64,000 nucleotides of DNA from assembly GCA_002633005.1 (NCBI GenBank), contig NMRA01000384.1, forward strand, positions 298,064 to 362,063. Direction: 5' to 3'. A model generated the notes under the pieces. It saw only the letters and a list, made by a program, of their open reading frames with translations, did not search any database and was not told where the DNA came from. The DNA is from Phoronis australis (taxonomy: Eukaryota; Phoronida; Phoronidae). Shown piece after piece: positions 60,901 through 63,462 of the stretch; the stretch's first letter is position 1, and each line of letters opens with the position of its first letter. The position numbers were made by a program, and so were the translations under genes.

Positions 60901-62336
60901 AGCTTCCGATTTCACGCGTTTCGGAGACCGGGTTTTAACAGCATTTGGTGACAATAAGCGCCCCCCTGAAAAAAAATTTTCTAAGCGCTCTGGGGGGGTT
61001 ATTACGGTGAATACAGTATATATTTCTAAACATTGACATCAACATTACCTACCTCTCCCCAACATCTATACCTTATGCGTCCACTTCCATGAGCAACTCC
61101 TTTTTCTCAACATCTACGCCACCTTGCCTTCCTCTTCCCAACATCTAAACCTTACATGTCCAGTTCCATCCACAACACTCTTCTTTCTCAACATTGAAAC
61201 CAACCTTACCTGGCTCTCCCCAACGTCCATACCAAACGTGACCAGATCCACTGGCAACTCTACTTTCCCTACATTGAAACCAACCTTACCTGCTTCTCCC
61301 CCACCTCTAAATCTTACGTGTCCAGTTCCATCAATAACTCTTCATTCTCAACACGAGACACCAACCTCGCCTGTCTTTTCTCAACACCTATACCTTATGC
61401 TTGTGTCACCAATTCTTCGCTCTCAACATCGACACCAACCTTACCCACCTCTTCCCAACATGTATACCTTATGTGTACACTTCCATCAATGACTCTTCTC
61501 TCTCAACATCGTCACGATCACCATCCTTACCTCTCTCATGTCTGCCTTTATCCTCTCCAACTCCCGTACTTCCTGCGTGTGCAGCGCCTTCAAAGACTCC
61601 AACTCTGCCTTCTCCATACTCTGCATCTCCAACACGTGCTTCAGTTCCGTCCGTTGTTTGTTTACGGCCAACGCAATTTGGTCGCGCGTTTCCTCTTCCG
61701 CTGCGACGTCCTCACGTAACGTTTGCAGAGCATCGCGTCGTTCTTCCAGTGACTCCTTCAACTCGTCACCTTGGTTACGTAATCCACCTAAATATTTCTC
61801 TTGCTCCTGGCAATAAATAGAAAGGTTCAGTTCATAGTTTAATGACTACATATTGAGTAATTTTGGTGGAAAAGACTCTTTAACGATTGTAACGTCAATG
61901 CAGAATTTAGAAGCACGGTGGTCACGTTAGAGCCACAAATATGAAAAAGTATTGCAGTATGGGAGAAAATGAAACCAATTTAAGAAATCACCTTATTAAA
62001 ATCCTACTGAAAACCTTTCATAATCAGTACAGCAATTTTCATAATTGAACTGTCACAAACTCCTCTCCCTTGCGAAAAGTCGACAAAAACCCAATAAGTT
62101 TTACCCGACAACGTGTTGTTTGTCGGGTAAAATGGCGGCTTGGAGATGAAGGCGTGTCAAGAATGCTGCATTCTGATTGGTCAGTTAAGCCATAATTCAA
62201 AATCCTTGCAAAGCGTATAAGGCATTAAAATGGAAATGACAATAAAACCAATGTCTTCTGACAAAACACATCTTTTGATTTAGGAAACTTACAGTCATTT
62301 TATTGATCTCGTCTTGTTGTGTTGACATGAACTGAC
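15836..62336 (-). CDS. CNTRL: Centriolin (CEP110), 3' portion of gene
   Basis: Centriolin is a coiled-coil protein of the mother-centriole subdistal appendages and the midbody, needed for late cytokinesis in vertebrates. About 17 coding exons are visible here, giving roughly 727 residues of almost unbroken coiled coil. The identification rests on ordered similarity, recalled from the human protein, along the whole C-terminal third: KQRTELKHVLEM (61.6 kb), ANRLSDELQTLQQEYM (22.9 kb), a short EALR motif in QDWKKEALRNKI (18.4 kb) and EGTLDSLRRKLYNLE (17.4 kb) fall in the same order and spacing. Every splice junction keeps phase. The N-terminal leucine-rich repeats are outside the window. Introns range from 0.26 to 19.9 kb. 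Oddities: one exon is tandemly duplicated, one intron uses a GC donor, and a GPCR gene and a P2X7-like relic sit inside introns. Confidence 0.92.
16334..16435 (-). CDS. CNTRL: CNTRL penultimate exon, downstream duplicate
   Basis: Identical in coding sequence to 16695-16796, with the same splice sites. The serine-rich, non-coiled content fits the Ser/Thr-rich tail of centriolin. At least one of the two copies must be real; whether both exist in the genome is uncertain because an N lies at the junction (16624). Confidence 0.8.
16695..16796 (-). CDS. CNTRL: CNTRL penultimate exon, upstream duplicate
   Basis: VLSNSNSHSDLSAIRELTR to SSVKLRS, 34 codons, phase 0 at both ends, with acceptor ATATCCAG and donor AGC|GTAAGT. 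The same exon occurs again at 16334-16435, with 361 bp between equivalent positions. Using both copies would keep the frame and repeat 34 residues. Confidence 0.7.
16985..17358. other. CNTRL intron, nothing recognised
   Basis: Intron sequence between the duplicated exon and the exon at 17359. No repeats or frames of note. Confidence 0.6.
17359..17469 (-). CDS. CNTRL: CNTRL exon, 37 codons, conserved C-terminal motif
   Basis: MQIRNQVTKHVEAIQTARV then QSEGTLDSLRRKLYNLED, between acceptor ACTTTCAG and donor GAC|GTGAGT. The EGTLDSLRR motif is nearly identical to EGTLHSLRR near the human centriolin C-terminus and anchors the identification. Confidence 0.93.
17470..18365. other. CNTRL intron with a 21-bp direct duplication
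   Basis: GTTGCCACTTGGATGG-type sequence is repeated directly at about 17957-18000. The reading frames over it are a consequence of this duplication. Nothing else is recognised. Confidence 0.6.
18366..18476 (-). CDS. CNTRL: CNTRL exon, 37 codons
   Basis: IRTHSEPSPAVLASTEPQDW then KKEALRNKILQEQDQLK. The first half is a non-coiled Ser/Pro linker. The second half matches the human HWRGEALREKL region. Acceptor CCCTAG, donor AAG|GTACAC. Confidence 0.88.
18477..19679. other. CNTRL intron, nothing recognised
   Basis: AT-rich intron with several A-runs. No coding or repeat signature was found. Confidence 0.55.
19680..19808 (-). CDS. CNTRL: CNTRL exon, 43 codons
   Basis: EVAQGFQELDRSRLD to LEELKENMMS, with acceptor CTTTCCAG. 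The donor chosen is TCT|GTAAGT because it is the best consensus and leaves phase 0 for the next exon. A second possible donor at 19645 (ATAG|GTGTGT) would break the frame. LEELKEN matches LESLKEN in the human protein. Confidence 0.85.
20165..20225 (+). repeat. Dispersed repeat R5, copy 1
   Basis: AAAACTGGTCTCAACTTGAT and the following GAACTGACAGTT recur in modified form at 58970-59036 and 63380-63462. Confidence 0.5.
20909..20960 (+). repeat. Dispersed repeat R3, copy 1
   Basis: TTTGGGAGAGTGAAAAGTTA and TTTGCCCAAGGTCAGAGC align with 45901-45950 at about four bases in five. Confidence 0.55.
21853..21935. repeat. Perfect inverted repeat, 36-bp arms, 11-base loop
   Basis: Arms at 21853-21888 and 21900-21935 are exact complements (starting TTTCCATTTTTCAATAG). 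On the transcribed strand the hairpin starts 65 bases past the donor of the exon at 22000. A miniature foldback element or a short hairpin RNA are both possible; no terminal duplication is obvious. Confidence 0.9.
22000..22080 (-). CDS. CNTRL: CNTRL exon, 27 codons
   Basis: LLTQNEIMDKEEKLEQTLHK to NIEK, with acceptor TGTTACAG and donor AAA|GTAAGA. It corresponds to the human stretch of alternating Met, Glu and Lys after the ANRL-type motif. A perfect 36-bp-arm hairpin lies 65 bases downstream in the intron. Confidence 0.88.
22081..22860. other. CNTRL GC-AG intron
   Basis: 780-base intron with donor GCAAGA and acceptor TTACAG. No repeat or frame of note. Confidence 0.7.
22861..23001 (-). CDS. 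CNTRL: CNTRL exon, 47 codons, GC donor
   Basis: ELKDVRQRSNSEIEDLE to EYMDAKNQ in phase 0. ANRLSDELQTLQQEYM matches human centriolin ARRLMKELNQMQYEYT. The donor is CAG|GCAAGA, a non-canonical but well-known GC-AG intron start. The Penelope element begins only 187 bases upstream of the acceptor. Confidence 0.92.
23188..24447 (-). mobile_element. Penelope-like retroelement, 5'-truncated, RT plus GIY-YIG
   Basis: An uninterrupted frame of about 418 codons ends with TAA at 23188. Near its start it shows the reverse-transcriptase block HYLQI..TAMGTRVAPTFAN (about residues 17-36) and the catalytic YIDDIF (60-65). The C-terminus is a GIY-YIG endonuclease (from about residue 322: IIYLITCKKC, YVGQTQ, later EQYWIDKLNT), preceded by a Cys-rich linker. 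Penelope elements are normally about twice as long; the N-terminal half and first RT motifs are missing, with a stop just before 24444. The absence of internal stops points to a fairly recent insertion. It lies in a CNTRL intron on the same strand, 187 bases from an exon acceptor. Confidence 0.93.
24478..25112. mobile_element. Possible solo LTR
   Basis: The 635-bp segment begins TGTCGCAATGG and ends TTGTATTACA, giving the TG...CA form of an LTR. On the minus strand it holds a TATA-like CTATATAAG near 25030 and an ATTAAA near 24772, in the usual U3-R-U5 order. No clean target duplication was found and no internal retroviral coding region is present, so this is a weak call. Confidence 0.28.
25113..26097. 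other. CNTRL intron, nothing recognised
   Basis: No frame, inverted repeat or tandem repeat stands out. Confidence 0.5.
26102..26451. mobile_element. Foldback MITE with TTAA target duplication
   Basis: The two halves are long imperfect complements, from CACTTTCCATTTAAAAAGG at the left to its complement at the right, folding around about 26278. TTAA flanks both ends (26098-26101 and 26452-26455), the target site of piggyBac-type transposases. It has no coding capacity. Assignment to piggyBac is inferred from the TTAA only. Confidence 0.85.
26456..28560. other. Intronic region with two unexplained plus-strand frames
   Basis: Two plus-strand stretches look better than random: 26576-26820, encoding a charged peptide with SRKLSRSRKANG and DVKKIIALQ, and 28195-28420, encoding DLEICLEIDAPPMPTDGAPD. 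The second follows a long T tract and TTTTCAG that could be a splice acceptor near 28181, and an alternative frame starts MQMKGEHLPLSAEQKRSW before a stop. They could be exons or decayed copies of a retrogene. No family is recognised and no joined model can be defended. Confidence 0.3.
28563..28712. mobile_element. MITE-like element with GGATCC-type ends
   Basis: The left end reads AGTGGCAGATTTAGAGGGGG and the right end, complemented, reads GGTGCGGATCCAGG followed by a G-rich stretch. Both ends carry a run of C or G next to GGCC. The partial terminal symmetry and C/G-rich ends suggest a non-autonomous DNA transposon. No clear target duplication was seen. Confidence 0.45.
28713..29755. other. 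CNTRL intron, nothing recognised
   Basis: Contains an N at about 29333. No convincing frame or repeat. Confidence 0.5.
30160..31408. other. Intron of the P2X7-like relic, with a SINE
   Basis: Bounded by GTAAGA and TTGCAG on the minus strand. Apart from the tRNA-derived SINE at 31070-31192 nothing is recognised. Confidence 0.6.
31070..31192 (-). mobile_element. tRNA-derived SINE
   Basis: On the minus strand the head has an A box TGGCTCAGTGG and, after about 20 bases, a B box GGTTCGAATCC, followed by a non-tRNA tail. The spacing is shorter than in a true tRNA gene and no acceptor stem can be folded, so this is a SINE head and not a tRNA gene. Confidence 0.65.
31706..32549. other. CNTRL intron, nothing recognised
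   Basis: AT-rich, with ATGGTGGCCATC-type short repeats near 32090-32130. No gene supported. Confidence 0.5.
32550..32612 (-). CDS. CNTRL: CNTRL exon, 21 codons
   Basis: Phase-0 exon ETKELSDTCSAAQQELLLTK plus Q, with acceptor CCTTTCAG and donor CAG|GTAAGT. About 28 bases upstream of its acceptor lies a hairpin of about 50 bp per arm (32641-32760). A 9.5-kb intron follows. Confidence 0.87.
32641..32760. repeat. Imperfect hairpin, about 50-bp arms, next to exon acceptor
   Basis: TCACAACAGGAAAAGCACAA through CTATCAGCAGC (32641-32691) pairs with 32709-32760 with a handful of mismatches and a loop of about 17 bases. The hairpin ends about 28 bases upstream of the acceptor of the CNTRL exon at 32612 on the transcribed strand. 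Confidence 0.85.
32761..33371. other. CNTRL intron, nothing recognised
   Basis: Rest of the 759-base intron upstream of the hairpin. No features. Confidence 0.5.
33372..33472 (-). CDS. CNTRL: CNTRL exon, coiled coil
   Basis: 101 bases that complete a split Glu codon and then encode NQLSEQKSNVVNLTGNLD to IQTRLQK. The acceptor has a T-rich tract (TTATTTTTTAG) and the donor is AAG|GTAATT. Confidence 0.88.
33473..34253. other. CNTRL intron with poly-A run
   Basis: Holds a run of about 20 A followed by an N near 33858-33878. Otherwise nothing is recognised. Confidence 0.6.
34254..34323 (-). CDS. CNTRL: CNTRL exon, 23 codons plus 1 base
   Basis: RELDERQYTRENISHLERKL to TDL, with acceptor ACTTCAG and donor TTGG|GTAGGG. 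One base is left over and pairs with two bases of the next exon to give Glu. Confidence 0.87.
34360..34518. mobile_element. TA-flanked MITE, family M1
   Basis: 159 bp with terminal inverted repeats of about 24 bp differing at one position. The outer part is CCGTAATCGTT and the inner part GGGTTAACGCCC. TA lies on both sides (34358-34359 and 34519-34520), as expected for a TA target duplication. The interior repeats GGGCGGTTAA several times. It has no coding capacity and sits 37 bp from a CNTRL acceptor. Confidence 0.88.
34521..35270. other. CNTRL intron, nothing recognised
   Basis: A short direct repeat AACAATAATTAA(A/C)AGATAGG lies near 34700-34750. No gene. Confidence 0.5.
35271..35372 (-). 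CDS. CNTRL: CNTRL exon, 34 codons
   Basis: Phase-0 exon from MLSDAKVELETLRLD to NTALLSMK. The acceptor is ATTCCAG and the donor AAG|GTAGTA, which is weaker than its neighbours. The content is pure coiled coil. Confidence 0.88.
35373..36205. other. CNTRL intron, nothing recognised
   Basis: Short TGTTATGTTATGTT run near 35390. No other feature. Confidence 0.5.
36206..36259 (-). CDS. CNTRL: CNTRL exon, 18 codons
   Basis: A 54-base phase-0 exon, ALHKLKREVEKEEGRLAK, between acceptor TTTACAG and donor AAG|GTGAGT. It aligns with the human segment that reads QRLQKERESEESKLE. It is the first exon after the 19.9-kb intron. Confidence 0.88.
36430..37185 (+). repeat. Dispersed repeat family R1, copy 2
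   Basis: Shares with 8686-9350 the series AAACGTCGGGCAT, GGCTTCCTGTTGAATGTGAA, ACTGTTCTCCAAAATT, TTCCATTTTTGCACGAG, GCATAAAACCAAA and a GTAGAAAGTCAGAAATCTAA-like stretch. Confidence 0.7.
37186..38555. other. CNTRL giant intron, nothing recognised
   Basis: No gene or structured repeat. Short open stretches occur on both strands without domain features. Confidence 0.5.
38560..39370 (+). repeat. Dispersed repeat family R1, copy 3
   Basis: Same motif order as the other R1 copies. It ends with TTGATTAGGTCGTACACCACC, which matches the end of the copy at 55.3 kb (TCGATGTGGTCCTACATAAC). Confidence 0.72.
39402..39545. mobile_element. MITE family M1, degraded copy
   Basis: The left end CCGTAAACATT plus GGGTTAACACCC follows TA (39400-39401), and the interior has GGGCGGTTAACC like the element at 34360. 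The right terminal repeat is not recognisable. Confidence 0.6.
39546..40967. other. Giant intron, slightly CG-richer patch, no gene supported
   Basis: CpG dinucleotides are more frequent at 40370-40640. A 114-codon plus-strand frame (40519-40863) and short minus-strand frames overlap it. None shows a recognisable domain. A GTAAGG donor-like site on the minus strand near 40421 could end an unidentified exon. Confidence 0.4.
40968..41565 (-). mobile_element. Penelope-like relic within an inverted repeat
   Basis: The 598-bp segment has ends that are about 100-bp imperfect complements (CATGTAAAAAA... to ...TTTTTTACATG). Between them the minus strand encodes a GIY-YIG-type endonuclease start: LVHPNDPDPNDKMSCVVYQ, then TFIGEKNAFWEQEL. 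In another frame near 41130-41080 it encodes NLDHGLLLPRVYDPVL, the usual C-terminal end of Penelope endonucleases. Frame changes and stops separate the parts, so it is inactive. No reverse transcriptase is present. Confidence 0.75.
41566..42185. other. Giant intron, nothing recognised
   Basis: No gene or repeat identified. Confidence 0.5.
42190..42300 (-). mobile_element. tRNA-derived SINE fragment
   Basis: The minus strand carries an A-box-like CATAGTGTGATAGGTG and a B box GAGTTCGAGTC, followed by an unrelated tail with CCCCTGAGGCAG. It does not fold as a complete tRNA. Confidence 0.55.
42301..44535. other. Giant intron with a degenerate tandem duplication
   Basis: Around 43035-43155, CCTAAAAGATTTAAACAGTG and CAGTGCTAAGTGT-type sequences occur twice about 65 bp apart. 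Nothing else is recognised, and no gene. Confidence 0.5.
44540..45000 (+). repeat. Dispersed repeat family R1, copy 4
   Basis: Contains GCACTGTTCTCCAAAACGG, TGTTCCGATTTTGCATGA, GTTGCATGAAACAAAAACGA and AAATTTACTAGAGTCAC in the family order. It is more diverged at its end. Confidence 0.65.
45001..46635. other. Giant intron, one R3 copy, otherwise nothing
   Basis: Positions 45901-45950 match repeat R3 (20909-20960). No other feature is supported. Confidence 0.5.
46638..46750 (+). repeat. 43-bp tandem repeat, about 2.5 copies
   Basis: CCATTACTTTAGGTGGGTTT plus TGTTACTGCATTATATGGTC is repeated at 43-bp spacing with one or two differences. The short frames over it result from the repeat. Confidence 0.85.
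46945..47185 (+). repeat. Dispersed repeat family R2, copy 2
   Basis: Aligns with 14195-14425 through TTTTTCTCCCA, AGGCAAAGCACGTCTCC, CCTTTCCCTTATA, GTGACCTTTGACC and GCGACTTCAAGCAA. Confidence 0.8.
47186..48885. other. Giant intron, upstream of the GPCR gene
   Basis: No coding feature. A G-run with an N lies near 48728-48740. Promoter elements for the GPCR are presumably here but none is recognised. Confidence 0.5.
48890..48947 (+). repeat. GT microsatellite upstream of GPCR gene
   Basis: An almost pure (GT)n tract with a few GC and GA interruptions, 80-140 bases before the GPCR start codon. Confidence 0.9.
48991..48992 (+). other. Candidate splice acceptor in GPCR 5' leader
   Basis: TATTTTTAAAAATTTCAG precedes AGTGATCTC, 34 bases before the ATG. 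It would allow an upstream non-coding exon joined to a single coding exon. Sequence-only inference. Confidence 0.35.
49027..50130 (+). CDS. Rhodopsin-family (class A) GPCR, intronless, orphan
   Basis: A 367-residue seven-helix receptor for the plasma membrane. It has two N-glycosylation sequons (N9, N14) and TM1 with N41, TM2 with D69 in NLCFADL, and C101 and C179 for the extracellular disulphide. The DRL triplet at 125-127 replaces DRY. W153 lies in TM4 and P201 in TM5, TM6 has WVP (257-259), TM7 has NPVIY (301-305), and a CC pair (318-319) is likely palmitoylated. The residue aligned with position 3.32 is Pro (P108), where amine receptors have Asp, so a classical monoamine ligand is unlikely. 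An in-frame TGA 18 bases before the ATG fixes the start. The gene lies antisense inside the 19.9-kb CNTRL intron. No stop or frameshift is present, so it looks functional. The ligand is unknown. Confidence 0.95.
   Translation: MEEDVSMDNMTSVNKTDIVESRPPFLIAILMLIALLIVIANGMIVILFITSTRVRRIANIFIINLCFADLQQGLIAIPITTFYPRGYLNDPEKHGISIGFCVFISNYPTVISSVAMSSLALVSIDRLIAIKYPLSYDKHLPTKRSLLLIMATWLLMTLIVFSTSLGFPPPNPDHALYRCGGGYYYDTAFYMIFCIVGIIVPLVIFFATYIWLYVIARRHHLAIQSLQVLTTEMKRRKKYTKAAKTTFFMTMLYSALWVPFLIAVAIGTMCILEACQTIDKQGISNMIVSTAFLAYMSSIVNPVIYVLRNPGLKRKLLCCKIFNSQVAPLIESSLTQNLPSGQRATGTNQQQSSAKQTFVICDNSPEE
50742..50747 (+). terminator. Candidate polyadenylation signal of GPCR gene
   Basis: AATAAA about 610 bases after the GPCR stop codon, the first canonical hexamer downstream on that strand. 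Not supported by transcript data. Confidence 0.4.
50750..51950. other. Giant intron, nothing certain
   Basis: GGGACACCCTGTATA at 50980-50994 resembles the inner end of mariner-type terminal repeats, but no partner end was found. No gene supported. Confidence 0.4.
51955..52020. repeat. Dispersed repeat R4 with a perfect 17-bp hairpin
   Basis: ATTTTGAGAATCAGTTT (51961-51977) pairs exactly with 52000-52016 around a 22-base loop. The sequence including the loop (CTCCACTGAATAACAGGCAT) recurs at 54120-54165 with one arm eroded. Confidence 0.75.
52021..54119. other. Giant intron, nothing recognised
   Basis: Short frames occur (for example 52159-52500 on the plus strand) but lack recognisable domains. 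A short tandem TGTGATATTGAACTG repeat lies at 52425-52455. Confidence 0.45.
54120..54165. repeat. Dispersed repeat R4, second copy
   Basis: CATTTTGAGAACAATTTTTT, CCACTAAACAAAAGGCATC and AAACTGA align with 51960-52006. Confidence 0.6.
54235..54345 (-). mobile_element. tRNA-derived SINE
   Basis: The minus strand starts GCTGAGCGGTGCAGTGGTTA, a good A-box context, followed by GGTTTGAAATC as B box and a tail. It does not fold as a full tRNA. Confidence 0.6.
54536..54600 (-). mobile_element. Probable tRNA-SINE fragment
   Basis: The minus strand carries GAAGGTTCAAGTCCTCATTA, a B-box match, preceded by GGCATTAGACTGGGACTGCA. Only the middle of a tRNA-like head is seen. Confidence 0.4.
54601..55115. 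other. Giant intron, nothing recognised
   Basis: No supported feature. Confidence 0.5.
55120..55320 (+). repeat. Dispersed repeat family R1, copy 5 (3' part)
   Basis: GGTCACGTGACCCAT, a TTCAGAAAACATAAA stretch and the end TCGATGTGGTCCTACATAAC match the R1 ends near 9.17-9.33 and 39.3 kb. Confidence 0.6.
55333..55626 (+). repeat. 62-bp minisatellite, about 4.7 copies
   Basis: CCGCCAATTC-type landmarks recur at 55351, 55413, 55475, 55537 and 55599, exactly 62 bp apart. Each unit contains the palindrome ACATACATGTATGT. The period is not a multiple of three, so the overlapping frames are not coding. Confidence 0.95.
55627..56127. other. CNTRL intron end next to exon donor, nothing recognised
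   Basis: The first 500 bases of the 19.9-kb intron on the transcribed strand. No features. Confidence 0.5.
56128..56390 (-). CDS. CNTRL: CNTRL exon, 87 codons plus 2 bases
   Basis: The acceptor lies in TTTTTGTCTCTTCAG and the donor is GTG|GTGAGT. The exon encodes DGKSAMKKINTKL to CHAETNQNKV, ending in phase 0. The next exon is 19.9 kb away, yet the human protein continues at the equivalent point without a gap, so no exon appears to be missing in the giant intron. Confidence 0.92.
56690..57390. repeat. Polypurine minisatellite; splice-acceptor-like on transcribed strand
   Basis: Units of about 21-24 bp such as AAGAAAGAGAGACAAAACTG repeat from about 56760 to 57115, with looser GAAGAAAT repeats to 57390. 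On the minus (CNTRL sense) strand each unit is a pyrimidine tract ending CT..AG, like a 3' splice site. The real acceptor at 56391 has the related TTTTTGTCTCTTCAG. Confidence 0.92.
57452..57609 (-). CDS. CNTRL: CNTRL exon, coiled coil
   Basis: 158 bases between acceptor TTTTCAG and donor AAG|GTAAGC. One base completes the previous codon and one is left for the next. It encodes QQLEVEDTIQSQQDK to SLNDQLK. The following intron carries the polypurine/polypyrimidine array. Confidence 0.93.
57610..58228. other. CNTRL intron, nothing recognised
   Basis: No repeats or frames of note. Confidence 0.5.
58229..58440 (-). CDS. CNTRL: CNTRL exon, 70 codons plus 2 bases
   Basis: Starts in phase 0 after acceptor CAAAAG and ends AAG|GTGAGT, leaving two bases. 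It encodes a coiled-coil segment from VDLQELHSDVDKK to ENKLVLQR. The split arginine codon is completed by the first base of the exon at 57609. Confidence 0.93.
58861..58953 (+). repeat. 32-bp tandem repeat, three copies
   Basis: ACACAGTTCTATCACTTGG plus TACCTTACCATCC recurs at 58861, 58893 and 58925. On the transcribed strand each unit contains ATGGTAAGG, a donor-like sequence. Confidence 0.92.
58970..59036 (+). repeat. Dispersed repeat R5, copy 2
   Basis: CTTACTCAGTTAAGAAGCAAC and AGAACTGACAATTTATTT align with 63410-63462. It directly follows a tandem array, as does the copy at 63.4 kb. Confidence 0.65.
59049..59150. mobile_element. MITE related to family M1
   Basis: 102 bp with ends CAGTAAACTCG then GGGTCAACGCCC, and the complement at the right with three differences. 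TA precedes the left end. The outline resembles the M1 ends (CCGTAA and GGGTTAACGCCC). Confidence 0.75.
59350..59706. repeat. Minisatellite, diverged part, beside TIR element
   Basis: CTTTCTCAACATTGACATCA-type units recur at 59372, 59471, 59569 and 59639 with irregular spacing. They resemble the 80-bp units at 61022-61530. A DNA transposon at 59709 separates the two parts. Confidence 0.7.
59709..61016. mobile_element. 1.3-kb TA-flanked DNA transposon, non-autonomous
   Basis: Left end CTGTATTCCCCCTAATAACC; right end, complemented, CTGTATTCACCGTAATAACC. TA lies on each side (59707-59708 and 61017-61018). AAGCGCCCCC motifs follow inside both ends. No transposase is recognisable; a 100-codon frame at 59686-59991 starts outside the element and is not credible. 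It interrupts the minisatellite. Confidence 0.85.
61019..61530. repeat. 80-bp minisatellite abutting a CNTRL splice donor
   Basis: About six units: the ACATTG or ACATC landmark lies at 61191, 61271, 61351, 61426 and 61506, with an earlier one at 61109. Units carry AACCTTACCTG, which on the transcribed strand is CAG|GTAAGGTT, a near-perfect donor. The true donor of the exon at 61531 occupies the same place in the last unit. Confidence 0.9.
61531..61806 (-). CDS. CNTRL: CNTRL exon, 92 codons
   Basis: Phase 0 at both ends, bounded by acceptor TTGCCAG and donor GAG|GTAAGG. It starts EQEKYLGG and ends IKADMRE, all heptad-type charged and leucine residues. The KQRTELKHVLEMQS segment is the best match to centriolin in the window. 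An 80-bp minisatellite whose units contain donor-like sequence begins at the donor itself. Confidence 0.93.
61807..62292. other. CNTRL intron with a short hairpin
   Basis: TTTTACCCGACAA (62099-62111) and its complement (62120-62132) form a perfect 13-bp hairpin with an 8-base loop. Nothing else is recognised. Confidence 0.6.
62293..62336 (-). CDS. CNTRL: CNTRL exon, tentative, most 5' seen
   Basis: A 44-base exon candidate ends at a strong GTAAGT donor in phase 0, matching the phase-0 start of the next exon. It encodes QFMSTQQDEINKMT, compatible with coiled coil. The acceptor side is weak: the AG used (GAAAG) lacks a pyrimidine tract, and an in-frame TAA lies just upstream, so the true start of the exon is uncertain. 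Confidence 0.45.
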
Positions 62337-62806
62337 CTTTCGTTATTGCTTATGACCAGGTCCATTAGCAGCGGGTTATTTTTATTCACTGACGCAGTAT
62401 AACTAACGGGGGAATTCCAGGTATCTTCTTGAAAACAACTTCAATTAACAAGTGAAATGACGTTGCTTTAGAAGAGCAAATACGCACAAGAAAAAATAAA
62501 TGTTCTTTATGCCTGAACAACAGGTTTATAGCGTATTTCATTAACTCCTGGCTTAAACATTCCAAATTTTAGGATACTTGGCGTACTGATAACAGAATAG
62601 TTTTCAGTGTGCAAAATTATGCAATTTTATTCTAGTAGATCACTTTGCTTCGATACCGGCAGTCAGACATCAAACAAGAGGATAAAGGAAATTGAAAAAA
62701 GCTCAAGGCTATGCACTGAATGATCCATTAAGGAACATTACAGAAGGGTCAAGGAAGGAAGTGGACAAGGTAAATGTTGCAATGAGGTTTCTGCAAAAAG
62801 TCAAAC
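62337..62806. other. CNTRL intron or upstream, nothing recognised
   Basis: No coiled-coil exon could be identified in this stretch. Confidence 0.45.
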
Positions 62807-63303
62807 AGTCAGGGTGAGGACACCATCAAGTACACGGACTCTTTAACAGTCAGGGTGGGGACACCATAAGGTATTTGACTCATCAACAGTCAGGGTGGGG
62901 ACACCATCAAGTACACGGACTCATCAACAGTCAGGGTGGGGACACCATAAGGTACTTGACTCATCAACAGTCAGGGTGGGGACACCATAAGGTACTCGAC
63001 TCATCAATCATCAGGGTGGAGATGCCATCCAGCACTCGGACTCATCAACAGTCATTATGGGGACACCAAAAGGTATTTGACTCATCAACAGCCACGGTGG
63101 GGACACCATAAGGTACTTGGACTCATCAACAGCCAGGGTCAGGGGACACCATAAGGTACTTGACTCATCAACAGCCAGGGTCAGGGGATACCATAAGGTA
63201 CTTGACTCATCAACAGCCAGGGTCAGGGGATACCATAAGGTACTTGACTCATCAACAGCCAGGGTCAGGGGATACCATAAGGTACTTGACTCATCAACAG
63301 TCA
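62807..63303 (+). repeat. 40-42-bp minisatellite, about 12 copies
   Basis: Units of the type CAGTCAGGGTGGGGACACC then ATAAGGTACTTGACTCATCAA. Spacing is 40 or 41 bp in the first eight units and 42 bp in the last four, which carry a GTCAGGGG variant. Open frames across it result from the repeat. Confidence 0.95.
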
Positions 63304-63379
63304 GTGGCTGATCAGTCTCATATCATTCAAATAGCTGCTTTAACCAAAAATGACAAAAAAACGTTTGATTGCCAATTTC

Positions 63380-63462
63380 TTATCGTAACAAAACTGGTGT
63401 CAACTTGTTCATTGCTCAGTTTAGAGGCAACTTCAGGGTTTTGAGAGAACTGACAATTCATT
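63380..63462 (+). repeat. Dispersed repeat R5, copy 3
   Basis: AAAACTGGTGTCAACTTGTTC, CTCAGTTTAGAGGCAACTTC and GAACTGACAATTCATTT match 58970-59036 and in part 20165-20225. It directly follows the 40-42-bp array. Confidence 0.65.

Noticed and set aside
61318-61820. Plus-strand frames of 90-139 codons
   Set aside because: They lie opposite the CNTRL exon at 61531-61806 and the 80-bp array; the minus-strand coiled coil explains the openness.
62807-63303. Regularly spaced repeats that could suggest a CRISPR array
   Set aside because: The units are contiguous without unique spacers and the context is an animal genome; it is a minisatellite.
62875-63444. Frames with THQQSGWG and DSSTARV peptide repeats
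   Set aside because: They arise from the 40-42-bp minisatellite with mixed unit lengths; no coding constraint is visible.
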